64,000 nt of DNA from Dictyophora rubrovolvata (taxonomy: Eukaryota > Basidiomycota > Agaricomycetes > Phallales > Phallaceae), in assembly GCA_029959195.1 (NCBI GenBank), contig CP114124.1, forward strand, positions 620,001-684,000, written 5' to 3'. A program made the translations under genes and the position numbers. A model generated the notes under the pieces. That model was not told the DNA's origin. It searched no databases and saw only the letters and a list, made by a program, of their open reading frames with translations. How positions within the stretch are numbered: position 1 is the stretch's first letter; every line of letters starts with the position of its first letter. Of this stretch, positions 26,181 to 38,880 are shown piece after piece.

Positions 26181-29100
26181 ACAGGCGTAGGCGTGTGTGT
26201 TTGTGTGATGCTTTGAGTCGGGTGTTCTTTTCTTTTTTTTTTCCCTTGTTTTTTTTTTTGCTTTCATTATTGGTGTTGGTGTTGTTGTTGTTCATACGTT
26301 TCATTTGTTTTTTTCTCTTTGCTCTTTTCTCTGTCCATCTGTCGCGTCCTTTTCTTTTTCTCTTTCTATATTCATATATCCTTTTTTTTTCATTTTTCTT
26401 TCCCAATTTCAATGTCAATCAATGAATCAAATGAATCCATCAATTCAATATCTCGTATTACGAATCTCTTTTGACTTTCGTCGTCTCATTCATGTTTATC
26501 AGTTCAGCTTGTGGTTTTTTTCTTCTTTTGTTCCACCTCACACATTTGTTCGAGTTCATATATCCTTTGCTGTGTACAATTCGCCTCATTGTGCTTTTTT
26601 TTCCCCACTTGCTAGGTATATTTTTACGTGTCGTGTCGTCGGTTTCGTCGCATCTTCTCAAAAAACGAGTGTACATTTTTTTTCCCCCTTTCACTTATAG
26701 TTCCCCCTTCCCTCCCTTCTTCCTTGGTCGTTGTTGAAACGCATTCATCCACATCGTTTAATGCCATTCCCACTCCCATTTGCATAATATATTTCAATCT
26801 CATGATCATGATATATCTATCACCTGTCCTTCGTCCACCCATTCTCTTACTCTCTTTTTTGTTTACTGTCCCCTTATATGCTATATGCCATATACTTGTA
26901 CTCAGGATATCGATAATAATTAGCTATCTAGGAAAACTTTCGGGAAACATCGGAAATTGTCGGAGGGAGCGGTTGGGTTTTTGATTGTTTTTGATTTGGT
27001 TTGGCGCGAATTCGAAGCTTGGTTTTTTTATTTTATTTTACTCAAATTTACTTACGTTTGTTGTTGCGTGCATTTTTGATTGTTTGACTGAATTTCTATA
27101 TATTAAGTAACCTTGTTAAATAATTAATTCATTTGGGTGGGGGCCATTGTACACGCACGCATGATGCGTGATGCATGCTACATGCTACATAGTGGCAGTG
27201 TCAGTGATAGATTGATGGATTACGAGCTGTATGTATGTATGTAGGAGATTTCCCTACGGGACTGTTCCATTTGGCGATGCGATTTGTGTGAATAAAGTTT
27301 TTGCCTTCCGGTCCGTGTGCGTTTATGCAGTATTGAATAAGCCAAACGGAGACAAGTGTATGTATTTATGTATGTATTGAGTTGAATTAGACGTGTGATT
27401 GAGTTTGCCAAATTGAAGATGAATTCCATTCCAGCTTCTAAAACGAGAGCAGTGCACTTAGCCGCTACATAATGGGGTTCAGTGCGATTTCCCCGGCGCC
27501 CCACGAAGTGATTCGCGATAAAAAAAACTCTAATTGAACATACCCTGTTTAGTCAATCTGTGTAGTACATTTGATAGTAGAGTAGAATCCGGGGGATGAA
27601 GTAAAGAAGGGTTTTTTTTAGGGTCTTCGGATTTTGGCTGGATGTTTTGTCAGAAGGAAAACCTCCGACTCCGGAGTTGCTCCCGAGGTCCGAGAATAAT
27701 GTGACATGTTTGGTTTTTTGCGAGTCACGAGTTGTCGTGTTTGTTCATTCACCCCGCGGCTCAACGTCAACGGTCAACCTGGCAATCAGGCCTGTCTTAA
27801 CAGTCTTACTACAGGAAAGGCTTTCGAGTCGGCTTCTATATGACCACCTAATACGATTAGCAAGTTTGAATGAGAGGGTTGATGAGTAAGTTGTTTCGTG
27901 AACCATTTACATTGATCGTTCCCTTTGTATTGACGCTTCCTTAAAACCAGACACTTTGTCTTTGAATCCGGAACATCACAGTGTGGAAAGTCAATTTGAA
28001 TACAGAAGAGAGCTTATAACAAAAACAAACATCCTTAATGTATAAAGCTCTCTTGCTTCAGAGTCCCGCCTCGCTTTTTTTTTGGTTTGCTATGCAAGAG
28101 AGTTTCGTCCGCTCAGCCTGCCGCCTGATCACATGTTACCCAGAGACATTAGGTTTCATTGCCGTTCCTATCCAATAAAGCTCAACCCTGCTGAATCCTG
28201 CCGATCGCTGATTCCGGGTGAAGCGCTTTTTAGCAAGGTCCGGCCTGAACAGGCCGTATCGTGGGTCCGAATGCGCATATAAATTGGGTAGCCAGAAAAA
28301 AAAAAGCGCAATTTTTTCAGCACGGTGTCTTTATTTCAGAATCTCCTTTAATTTCCTTCTTCTTTCTTCATTTTTTTAATATGCATACCACTACCATCTT
28401 CTATAGCGTTTTCTCTTTGCTCACTTCAGTCAATCCTTTGAAATCTTCCCCATTGGACGATGCGCCCTCCGTGGCGAACAAAATATTCAGTCTGTCTTCT
28501 GTGTTTTTAACCTATGTACCAGAAATGAAGTTTGTATAACCTATGGCATTTTTAGATATTTATGGCGCTGGCGAGAAGCTGATGATACAATTCTTGGAAA
28601 CAGCATCTTTGGAAATCAGTTCCGGTCTCCCGTCTTCCGACGCCATACTCCAGTATGTGTCAGGTTTGGAGATGAGAGACGTTTCTGATTGAATTTCTAT
28701 AGGGAGGCTAGAAACCTGTATTATGAATGGGCTTTGAATGACCAGTAAAGCTCTTGTTTGATTATCAGAAATTTCTTTGTTGTGTTTACCATGCATTCAT
28801 CAGGTTCGGTCAAGTACGTACAGGCATGATTTGGATGTACGTAAATTACACGCCTAACGGCGATTAATCTAGCTCGACGACGATTGTACTTTCGATGTTA
28901 CGGATTCCGAGCGCGGCCAATCTCCCAATCTCACACACTCTTGTCTAGAAAGTGTACGATGCTCTATTTCATTAATTGAGTGCTTGTAATTTGCTTCACC
29001 CTCCAAAGATTCGAGAACGAACTTGCACCCAAAACGCTTCTGAACCCGTTCTGGCTACCCGGCCTTCCGATGAAAGTGCGTTGTCGATGGTAACGACGCC

Positions 29101-29587
29101 TTCCAACTTGGATAACACACCTTCATCCTCAAACGTTATGGAATCGGATGGCTTCTCGCAAAAACCACACTTGACAAGTACTAAATCTCAATCGATTTTT
29201 GTTGGTCTGTCAGCTTTGTTTTTTGTTATGCAAATTCTCAGTGACCATCATCGTGGTTGGTCAATATCGGCGTTAGCTGTCGGTGGATGTCGTTGCACTT
29301 TGCATATTGAACAAGCTCGGCGATGCAGAACCAGGAAGCATTGATTTCATTTTTTGCCTTTTTCAAATTGTGCAATGTGGACCCAGGACGCTGTGCGTTG
29401 TATGATCGTGCCTGTCATTATAGTGTAATATTTATACTTTATCTTGAAAATAACTATAATCTTTTCTAAGAAGTTCCCTCTTGGCAAACCACTTTAGCAA
29501 CACACTTTTTTGACAATTCAGAATGCCCGTATTCGTTAGAAGCACCGCGCCTAAATGTGACATGTGTTACTTTTCCTTTAGACTCGG
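26181..29587. other. Gene-poor spacer between regulator and sirtuin
   Basis: The first 700 bases are T-rich and probably the 3' UTR of the regulator. Short open frames at 27647-27889 and 28082-28282 have no recognised domain. A plus-strand frame ending at 29344 contains a hydrophobic segment (SIFVGLSALFFVMQILSDH) but no convincing start, splice model or family. A signal-peptide-like frame starts at ATG 28381 (MHTTTIFYSVFSLLTSVNPL) and stops after about 52 codons. I do not call a gene here. Confidence 0.4.
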
Positions 29588-31278
29588 ATGCGACTCTCCG
29601 TCCCAAATATCCCCCTCAACATCATAAATGCCGTAGGAAAAACCCAACAAGTTCCTTTTCAAACTGCCACAGAACGCATCGTCAACTTCCTAACACCCGG
29701 AAACACAACCGTTTTAACTGGAGCTGGTGTAAGCGTTGATTCAGGCATTCGTGCTTACCGCGGTAAAGATGGACGGTATATGAATCCGAATTATAAGTGA
29801 GACCGAGCGGGGTGGGATAGGCAAAAAAAAACACGTATTGATCATTTTTTTTGTAGACCTATCTTTGTAAGATGTAATCTTGGGTTTGTTGTATTTCGAG
29901 ATTGACAATAAGGTGTTTGGAACAGTTTCAAGATTTGGTTGAAAATAGCCCGAGGGGCCATTCGTTCAGGTAATCCTGCTATACTCTCGTGTGATAATCT
30001 TTCTTTTTTACTCATATGCTCTATTTGAGACAACGATACTGGAGTCGCGCCTATATGGGATATCAACCTATCTACCGCGCCCAACCAAACCCAACACACT
30101 ACGCTCTTGCAGCACTATTGTACACCACGTTCATCAAGGACATTATCACGCAAAACGTCGACGGCTTGCATTCTAAAGCAAGCTCGTTACCCCTTGAAGA
30201 AGAGGATCCTCAAATATTGCAGTTACACGGTAGTCTTCATGTGAGTGTACCCCATCCAAGTGTAATTCTACGCTGAGCGCTCACTTTCTTACGCCGCCTC
30301 CTCCTTTTTTTTCGTTTTGAACAGAAAGTACATTGTCAGAAGTATCATTTTGAATCCAGAGCACGATATCAACATGCTATATCAATAGCAAACCCGAAAT
30401 GGAAACTCTTAGCTGACGATTTGGAGAATTCGCGTATTCAGCTACGTACTAACCCCGACGGTGATGTTCGAATACTTTTTCTTTGGTGTCGTTGATTGAT
30501 GTCTCCAGTCTGACCATGCTCCTTTTGGCTCTTCTTCAAATTCAGATTGAGCTTCCTGGCATTCGCTTTGACGATTTTCAAATACCACCTTGCGAAGTAT
30601 GCCTGAAGGAAGGTGTCATTGAAACTACAGTACGTTCGCCGTTCGGATTGTGTTGTACATCTACGATCTTTTCTGAACTTTTTGAGAAGATGAAACCCTC
30701 CGTCGTTTTCTTCGGAGAATCATTATCGGATTCCGTACGGGACAACTCGTACGTAAACTTTCACCCTCCACGAGGCTTTATCTTACCTGGCCCGCTGTCT
30801 TTTTACAGATTCTCTAGGATAGAAAGCTGCGATCAATTATTGGTCATCGGAACAACTCTAGCAACCTATTCTGCCTTTCGGTACGTTTTTGGTGTTTATT
30901 AAACTCTAAACAAATCAAAAATCGGTTTTTTGAGTTTTGATTGAGAATGATGAAAAGAAGAGAAAAAGCAATCTGACTGCGCTTTCCGCAGGCTTGTCAA
31001 ACGTGCTTTGGAACTTAAGAAGCCTGTCCTACTCTTGAATTACGGCCCTACACGTGCAGATAACCTTCCTGGAATTGAAAAGATTGAGGTGCATAGTAGT
31101 CAGGTTTTGCATGCGGCTGCAGAACTTTTGACGTACGTTATCATTTTTGAATATTATTTTTTTTGAGTTTTACGTTCCTTTTTTTTTCTCAAAATGTCTG
31201 TTTAGGGCTGGAATAGCTGATGAAGAAGTTGATCGAATGTTGTCAAGTGGCGCGATAACCCCCATTCCACCTGAATAA
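29588..31278 (+). CDS. SIRT4-like NAD-dependent sirtuin (Sir2 family)
   Basis: Sir2-family NAD-dependent protein deacylase of the class II, SIRT4-like, type, which in many eukaryotes is mitochondrial. ATG 29588 and TAA 31276-31278. NAD-binding motifs: TVLTGAGVSVDSGIRAYRG, ITQNVDGLHSKA (with the catalytic His in LQLHGSLH), VVFFGESLSD, and LLVIGTTLATYSAFR, followed by LLLNYGPTRAD. The family signature RQRYWSRAYMGYQPIYRAQP is present. A 10-nt microexon (29857-29866) supplies part of NYKPIF, and the next exon starts FQDLVENSPRGHSFR. The zinc module reads KVHCQKY in its first half and PPCEVC in its second, so one of the four usual Cys positions is Tyr. The N-terminus (MRLSVPNIPLNIINAVGKTQ) has few acidic residues but is not a clear presequence. 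Substrate unknown. Introns 50-130 nt. Confidence 0.9.
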
Positions 31279-32092
31279 GGTTATATTTTCTCAAAACCCT
31301 ATGTCGGCAGCGCCCTTTCTAATCTGCCGTGCTTTATGTGGACATGCCATATGGTATGTTTCTTCCTGCTTACATTATTTCATTAATATAATATATATAA
31401 CTTGAAAAAAAATAAGCTTAAAGTTGGTGTTCCCCCGTATTTCTCCCACTTTTTTCATACAAGCGCTTCAAAATTGGCTTGACTGCTAGCTCTGAATGTT
31501 CTACCAGCGGCATCCGGGGAATCAAAAGGCTGCTTTTGAGTAAATAATGGAATCAATACGATGCTCCGTTTCGAGGTCGTGTTAAAACTTAAAGGAAAGG
31601 CGTCTAATATATATTATGTCAATAAGAACACATCAGCTTCGAGGTTTGTTCACTTGGAGCCCGGAAGTTTTTCGAGGATTCAGACTTTTTGCTAGTCGGG
31701 TGTGTTGTCTATTTAGTTCATTCGACGTTGTCGATAAGTATCGAGCAGCACGGCATCTAGTATCGTCAAGGGTACTCACATTGTTCATGCTGCGTGCTGT
31801 TTGTTAAGACATCTTATCACTTAGCTATAGTCGAACCCCACGATCGGCCACATTTCTGTCTTATGAGATATTGATAGAAACTGCTTAAAACTCTCTACTG
31901 TGCATGGATCTAATTATACAGAATTTAGATAAAGCAGAAGCGAAAAAGCAAACAACACAAATCGAAATAAACGCCTGACAAAAAAAAATGCCAGCCCGAA
32001 TTTCGAGTCTAATTATCAAATCGTGGATCATTAATCAAAGATTCCATTCTTTCTATTCCACATACATCTCCGGGTCATCATCGGATTTCTGT
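31279..32092. other. Convergent intergenic region
   Basis: Lies between the 3' ends of the sirtuin (plus) and transporter 1 (minus). The frame at 31616-31807 has no recognised domain. No gene is seen. Confidence 0.5.
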
Positions 32093-34714
32093 TTATGATA
32101 TTGTTGATTTTTTCCTCCGTTCGTTCGTTCGTTCAGCTTCTAATAACAACTGTGCAATTTTCGATTTAGATCGTATCCAAGGGCCGTAACGGTATAAAAT
32201 GAACGGGACGACGGCTAGCAGAGCTGCGATACATCCGAAGAGTGTTGAAGCCCAGTGGAATGTCAGTCGGTTGTACATCTACATACATATTCATGCGGAG
32301 TTGTCAGTCACATGGTTTGCAAAGAGTGGGGGGGAAACAAACCTGGGTGGTGAATAATGGAAAGATCGTTGCCATTGAATTTCCTTAATAATAACTTGAG
32401 TATAAAAACAAATTTTTTATAAAATGGCACCAAACCAAAACTCACGAAACAGACTCTGACCAGCCAACGCAGACGAAGCATAAATATTATAACAATCCGC
32501 TAGATACGTGAACGAAGCGAGGTAGATCGTAAATACAGCTGTCATGAACACGAGTAATCCACACATGGGCGCGATCCAGGCGTGAACTGAAGGGATCGCG
32601 GTCCAAGCGTAGATGAAACAGCCTATGGGGAGGATTACGGCTGCTGCCATTGGGGCATATAGTCTCGCTTCTGGTCCCCTTCGGGCTACGTTTCGACTAG
32701 AAGGTTCAATTGAGAAGTGTGAATGGCGGGGATTTACGTAAAAAAACGTACACGTATAGTTTGTCTTGATATAAGTTAACGATGAATCCGATAACGCAGC
32801 CAAAGCTTTGGGTAGATGGTTTTTGAGACGGGAAATTCAGATGAAATGATCGACTTACAATAGAGGTAAAAATGCGAGTCCGATTTCTGCGCTGTTGAAT
32901 TGATATAGTGTTGAGAAGACTAAACCAATGGATCTGAAACATAGATAAGATTCGGTATAAACCGATGGCGGGTTTACTCACTCCAATTGGCTATAGACGA
33001 TGCCCCATCTAAGTAGAACACGAAAGAAATGAGATGTACGGACGAAAGTGTTTTGTCTTTGTCTTACCCCACACCAATCCATAACTGAAAAGAGTGACGT
33101 GTGAGTCAAACGGACTAGAGACGACAGTGTGTAAACTCACGCTAATACTGAGCACGACCGGTTCGTTTACAAGCATATCTGAGAAATGATCTTCAAGCGA
33201 TCATCGATACGCATACGCAAAGGAAGCTCACATATGGGTCGAGTACATGAGATACTGATAAGACTCCATAAACTTGAATTCTCATCTTCAACACGAGCTC
33301 TGTATCTAGGGTTTCCTGTCTCTTGACGCAACTTTTTCGCTTCTTTGGTTAGGATGACACCAGCTGACGAAAAACGAAGTAAGCCCAATATAGAAATGAT
33401 TTCAAAACGAGAGTAAAATACCTCTTGTTTCTTGAAAAAATAAGAATATGGCTACTGCATAGATACCTCCCACACTGCACACGTCGAGTTTTAGCGCGAA
33501 AAAGGAAAAAAAAATTTTTTTTGTGCAGATTTCTTTCTCACATTAGATGTAACCATTGAATCCATCTCCACTGCAAATGAGGATTCTGTTCGATCAGACC
33601 CGCGAAGGTTGGAGCCAAACCAGTAGATCCAACTGCGGTCAACGCATATATTGACATGGGCACACCTCGACTTAGTGGTACAGAATCAAAGATTAAGGAA
33701 TCTCGATGAGCGATGAAGGATGAACAAATCTTACTCGTAAGGAGCCCAGATATCAGCAACCACTCCTGCAGCCTATATGTAATCAAATCACCTTATTTAG
33801 CTTTGAGAGAATAAAATCTAAAAATAGAACCACGTACGACAGTCGCACCAGTTGAGCCGGCTGCCCCGGCCAGAACACGGGCAGCAATGACGGTTGACAT
33901 GTTTTTGGCCCTAGACATGAATCATTGAATTTTGTCCGATAGAAGATCTCTTAATTGAACCATTGACATACTCGGCGACCATGATATGCATTGCTGCGAA
34001 TATTATCATTGATATGATAAAGAGCGGTCTTCGTCCTAGTTCTTCACTTAGTGGGGCGGTAAAAAGTGGCGTGATACCGAAGCCAAGGCAATAGAGACTT
34101 TGTTAAAAATCAAAATGTCGGTTATTTTTACTTAGGGCAATAGGTTCACGAGGGTAGACTTACCCTAAGCCGGCCGCTCCCTGTTCCGTCGTTCCTCGAA
34201 GATCTCGTAGCATTGATGGTAAGCCGGATGAGAAGCTGGATCCCACGGATGCTAGACATTCATACGCTGATATTAGGGGATAAAGAAAACCAAGTGCAGC
34301 GAGTATAATATTTACCACTGAGAATGGTAAATGTACAAGCTATCCATGTTGTAATCCACTTTTGTAGACGGGGTTTGTTCATAGGATTTCGTGGGTCTCC
34401 TTCGCTGAATTCCACCTGTTAAACATAACATTATGAAGGAGTGAGTAGAGTACATATGATCCTTCTTTTTTCAGCAGACGTACATATATCGGACTAGCCT
34501 CCTTCTTAGAGTCTTCTTGAGTCCACGATTCTCGACTTTTTTGAGTAAACCCCGACTTCTCAACATCAGCTACTTCTTGAACACCCGTGTTAACGTGAGC
34601 GTGAACACGGGGATCCACAATCTCATGCGGTTCAGAAGTAAGAACATATCCGTCGGCGGTCGCTGAGCTCGACCTCGACCAAGAACTCGAACTCGAGGTT
34701 GGCCCGGGAATCAT
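32093..34714 (-). CDS. MFS transporter 1, DHA1 (drug/polyamine:H+ antiporter) type
   Basis: Twelve-helix plasma-membrane exporter of the DHA1 group (Tpo1/Flr1-like). ATG 34712-34714; stop at 32093. The cytosolic N-terminus (MIPGPTSSSSSWSRSSSATA) is followed by RNPMNKPRLQKWITTWI before helix 1. Motif A between helices 2 and 3 reads APLSEELGRRPLF. Then VIAARVLAGAAGSTGATV, VVADIWAPYE, SRGVPMSIYALTAVGSTGLA and QWRWIQWLHLM, all usual for this group. The central loop carries LTKEAKKLRQETGNPRYRAR. The C-terminal half ends FHWASTLFGCIAALLAVVPF and a charged tail. More than ten short introns. Paralogue of the gene at 44364-47509 with the same exon layout. The substrate cannot be told; polyamines, drugs or organic acids are all possible. 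Confidence 0.88.
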
Positions 34715-35860
34715 GGTTAGCCTGAGACTGAGAGAGAAGGGTTATGCAGGAAGGACGAAGCTCAAATTGTGGTCATGACTCCGCGATGATTTCACTGGTC
34801 TTTTTAGGTGAAGGCAAGGTGCGGATGGGATGACAAGCGAGGGGGGCGACCCACACGGCCATTGACGGCACAAACACGGCACAAGACTTTTGATGACAAA
34901 ACATGCTGGCCGGCTCAAAAATAATATATATTTTTGGGTTGGGTCTTTGCTCAGTCTTTCTTAGTAGTCTCTTTTCCAAGAACAGATTTCATATCTCGTC
35001 AATTCAGACTTCCCCATGCGAAATTAAAAACGTACATACTTTTCAAAATGTGTCTCTCGTACGCCTTGAAGTTTTCGTAATCGTCCGAGTCGAGTCATAA
35101 ACCATGATACTAAAAGTGCGTTTTTTTTCAATTGAGCTCAGGAACCATAAACGTATTTCCATTTTATTATTATTTCAATTCAGCGAAGGAGATGTATGTG
35201 TTTTTAGGACAGTCCGATAAAGTCTATCGGACAAGCAAGTAAGCAGGTTGGCGATGACATATCTCCGAGATTCGGACGACGCCCAAAACTGTCTTGTACG
35301 TCTCACCGGCACGATTCACTTAGACGGCACGAGCAAAGCAAAGCATCTCAGTTCGAGTTGTCAAAAACTTTAACTAACAGCGTGCAGTCTGAATCCTCAA
35401 GCTGCGTTTATTCTATTTAATCTTCCAACATACACGCCCGGGCCCGTTACTCCACACGCACCAAAACCAGGAGACTCACAGAACACAAAACATACAACCC
35501 AATCTGATCCAAATTTCCTTTCGGAATTACTTTTCATCTTTATCTTCATCTTTATCTCCATCTCCACCAACCGCATCAGGTTCGCTAGGCACATGCGCTA
35601 GAAGCTGAGGGCTCAAATGACGTACGGCATCAATCAAGCTACATATAGACTCTTGTTTTCCCGTTTAATCAGTCTTCATTGAATGGTATTTAATCATGTG
35701 ATTAACTTGATTATTGCGTCTTCAGTCCTGGGAGCGATGGTTACTATGTTACAATCCCCCTTTCTTCATCCTTTTTTCATGTTTGTCTGCATATCTACGC
35801 CGTCTTAGATCATATCTCCCAACCAGATTTCAGCTCCTTTTTGTTCACACTTTGAAATTT
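34715..35860. promoter_or_regulatory. 5' region of transporter 1
   Basis: Upstream of transporter 1 and before the duplicated unit. Short open frames on both strands show no domain. An inverted motif is visible at about 35210-35235 (GTCCGATAAAG, CTATCGGAC). No gene is seen. Confidence 0.4.
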
Positions 35861-36495
35861 GAGGTTTACTTTCTGATTCTGGACGGCATAGCAGAATAAC
35901 AATGAACGCTTAACTTACATATCTCTAGTAGTACTACCAGTTCACTGAGTAACAAAAACGTACAAATTTTTCAGATTCAAGCAGAGTAGTTGAAGCCGGA
36001 AACCCAGTATTCCCATCACTTCTTACCAACCACCGTCCACCAGTCGGTTTAGAAGAAAAAAACATAGTTGAAGATGACTTGTTGAGTTTCATTGAATCTC
36101 CCTTCCATACGTGCCAGTTCCACTACCACCATCTCCATCAAAAATGCCTGCTGCCGACGCGTCACCTTGACGTGTACTTACTACTTACTATTATCGGACC
36201 AAACTCAACGCCATGCTACTTCAGTGATTCGCAGTCAGATCAGGCCGGACAAGATGGCGCTGCGATCACCCTAAACAGTTTAGAAAACCTTTCCCGGAAA
36301 AAAAAAAGAACTAGATGGAAAATAATACTGATTAGGTTTTTCCTCCAGCTGAGGGCGGTTCTAACTTCAAAAGTAAAAGTTGAGATCAGTTCAATTATAT
36401 CAATAAATTATCGGGACAAGGCATTGCTTCTAATGATATTTGTAGCTAACGACAGGAAGGTTGCAACTGGCAATCAATTTCTTAACAAAGCAAAA

Positions 36496-38143
36496 TTACG
36501 GTGATCTTATTTCATTAAGGACCGCAAAAGTATAGTTCGTTTGAGCGAATCCTACCATGCCATTGTCATCGTCTAACACAACATAGTGACGTTGCCTGCG
36601 CGTTCATTTGCAGTGATGAGAAAACAAAACCGAGTAAACGACAAAAAGGAGATACATACATATAGGTCAACCCCATTGTACACACATTCGTTGCGATGGC
36701 ATCAGCGATGATGAGATATATCCCATCCTGTTCTCCATCAATCATAGAATTAATCGCTGTAGGCCATATTTGAGCATCAGGTACGAGTTCGTAGTCACTC
36801 TAAAAAAAAGTGGTTCAGAAGCTTGGAATTGTCCTGTTAGACCGTCGTACTTCTCCAATATGATAGGTCATGTTTTGCAATTGACTGGAATCATTGACCC
36901 TCAAGAAACCGTTGCTTTGATCTTGTACAGCACCAGTTACTTCGATGTACTTTTCCCATGCCGGATGGGGTAAAAGCGTCAATGGCTCCGCTATGGTAAA
37001 TAGTACAATCAGGTAAATAGAACAAAAAGTAGCATGTCATCACAAAGAGCTCACTCGATTGAACAAGGCATGGTCCTTCGAATATTTGTGATTCACCAAC
37101 CCTAAAGCAGAAAATATTAAATTGACTTGGGTTGCAGTGTGTATATATCCTCACGTGATTGAGACGTCAACAGAAAAGGTAGTATTGAACACAGGTTGGT
37201 TCGTAATCGGGACAAATTTGACGTCTGAAATTAGACTTTCGTTATTGATCGAGCCCCAATCTAGGCGTCCCGTCTCGTTCGCAGGTGTCATGAGTACACC
37301 TACTAAATTCTTTTGAATTATATTATCCTTGGCCAGGTTTTGCGGTATGGTAGGAATAACCTCAGTTGTGTTGGGGCTTAAAATACCAACGGTTTGCACA
37401 GACCTGCCGATACCCAAGACACCGTCATGACCTAGAAAATAGAATTCCGAATTTGTAAAAATGGCTAGAGTACCGATACATCCTACCGTCAAACCCAGTT
37501 GTTATTTTTGTGGAGGATGCTACCCCAATGGATTGCATGAATTGTCCTTTAATACCCGGAAGCTGCATAATGTCGATAACTAATAATATTTAGAATAAGG
37601 TGATAGTTCCTTTTTCGCGCGAGAGTTTTTCTTACATTCTTCACCAGAGGCAACTTCTTCAATACCATAGCTGACAACAACACTCTGTCCAGTATTGGTG
37701 GACGAGCCCGAAGGACGATAGGGATGTGTCGTATTGGCTCCAATCCATATATTCGCCGTGAAAGTGTCAACAAAGAGTTTGTACGACCCGTCTCCGATTT
37801 CAACATCTATAGTAGTTACGGCTATTAGCTAAAGCATATTAGTTAGCGAAAACATTATTCTAAACGTGAAACGAAGGCAATATGCTGTATTTACGTTGTT
37901 TGCCACCGGAGATGAGTCCGGAGGTTGGTCGCTCGATGAAGAGCGAGCGTATTTGCGATCTTGTTTGATAATATCACGCCCAGTTAATTTCGTGTCAGGA
38001 AAGACGAAACGTGTCTTCAATTCTGTGGAGTACGGGTCTGGGTTTGGTCCCGGCTCGTCAGAAGCCCGACTCGAGAAACGTTGTGGATTGCAAACCGCAA
38101 GACTGCTAATGCATAGAGTAAAGAGCAATGTATAGCCTTTCAT
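36496..38143 (-). CDS. Pseudo-aspartic-protease A (polyporopepsin-like A1 fold, catalytic motifs lost)
   Basis: A1-fold secreted protein related to polyporopepsin. ATG 38143 gives a signal peptide (MKGYTLLFTLCISSLAVCNP); an in-frame ATG at 38188 is a weaker alternative. Family blocks in order: GDGSYKLFVDTFTANIWIGA, DGVLGIGRSVQTVGILSPNT, ETGRLDWGSINNESLISDVK, then EGPCLVQSTEPLTLLPHPAW across an intron, AQIWPTAINSMIDGEQDGIY and, after the last intron, QRHYVVLDDDNGMVGFAQTN, ending at TAA 36496-36498. The first catalytic triad is Asp-Thr-Phe where Asp-Thr-Gly is expected; the second aligns as Gln-Ser-Thr, so the second catalytic Asp is gone. All exons read through with good splice sites. It is therefore probably expressed but unable to cut peptides, perhaps a binding protein or inhibitor. 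Sister of gene B at 40988. Confidence 0.8.
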
Positions 38144-38188
38144 GTGTGTGAGACTGAGGAAACAAAGCGAGGTGCTGGACAGACACAT

Positions 38189-38880
38189 CTCTGGTTCTTA
38201 TATTTATACTATGTAGCATAGTACCGCATACGCCGTTTAAGGAGTTTTAAGACCGTTTAGTGATGGTTTCACTGGTCCTAGTATGCACCGCAAGGACAGG
38301 CAAGGACCTGTCGATTGTTTTTATGCATACAATCCCCTTGTCTCTTCGCATACTGATTCGGACAGGGGGCGCAGTATTCACAGTATGGATCTCTACTGTA
38401 CATTGTTTTATGTATCGCATTTCGTTGCCCGTTGCCCGTTGCCCGTTGCCCGGATTCGACTCGACTCTCCGCATACACACATCCGCAAGGCTGGCCCGGC
38501 CAACGGGCATTACCTCCAAACACGGCGGCGTAAGGACCTCTCATATCCACTGCAAAATGGCCTAGATTGTTTTATGCATTGCATACGATCCCCCGTTTCC
38601 CGGATTCAGCTTGACCGCCCAGGGGTACGGTGCATGACCTCCGAGCACGACGGTGTTTCTACGACAGCCTTGAAACACAGCTTCGGACAAGGTAATAGAA
38701 AGAAAAAGTTCAAAGAAAGGTGATAGTCAGACTCCCGCCCAGTCGCTTTTTGTGTTATGTCTCACAGTCTGAGCCCGTTGTTATATATACAGTATATATG
38801 TGGTTCAAAAATATATTATAACAAAAAGGAGATATGTACATACATCCAACGGTCAACCAATATCGCTGATGATGATGAGG
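38189..38880. promoter_or_regulatory. 5' region of gene A
   Basis: The first 180 bases are nearly identical to the region upstream of gene B. A 7-bp tandem GTTGCCC (three to four copies, about 38423-38450) is found only in unit 1. Short frames here have no recognised domain. Confidence 0.5.

Noticed and set aside
25624-26267. Several His/Asp/Thr-rich frames on both strands
   Set aside because: Other-frame readings of the His/Asn repeat in the regulator's last exon.
28381-28710. Secreted small-protein gene joining ATG 28381 to a later open stretch
   Set aside because: The only possible intron would be about 26 nt, too short for splicing in these fungi.
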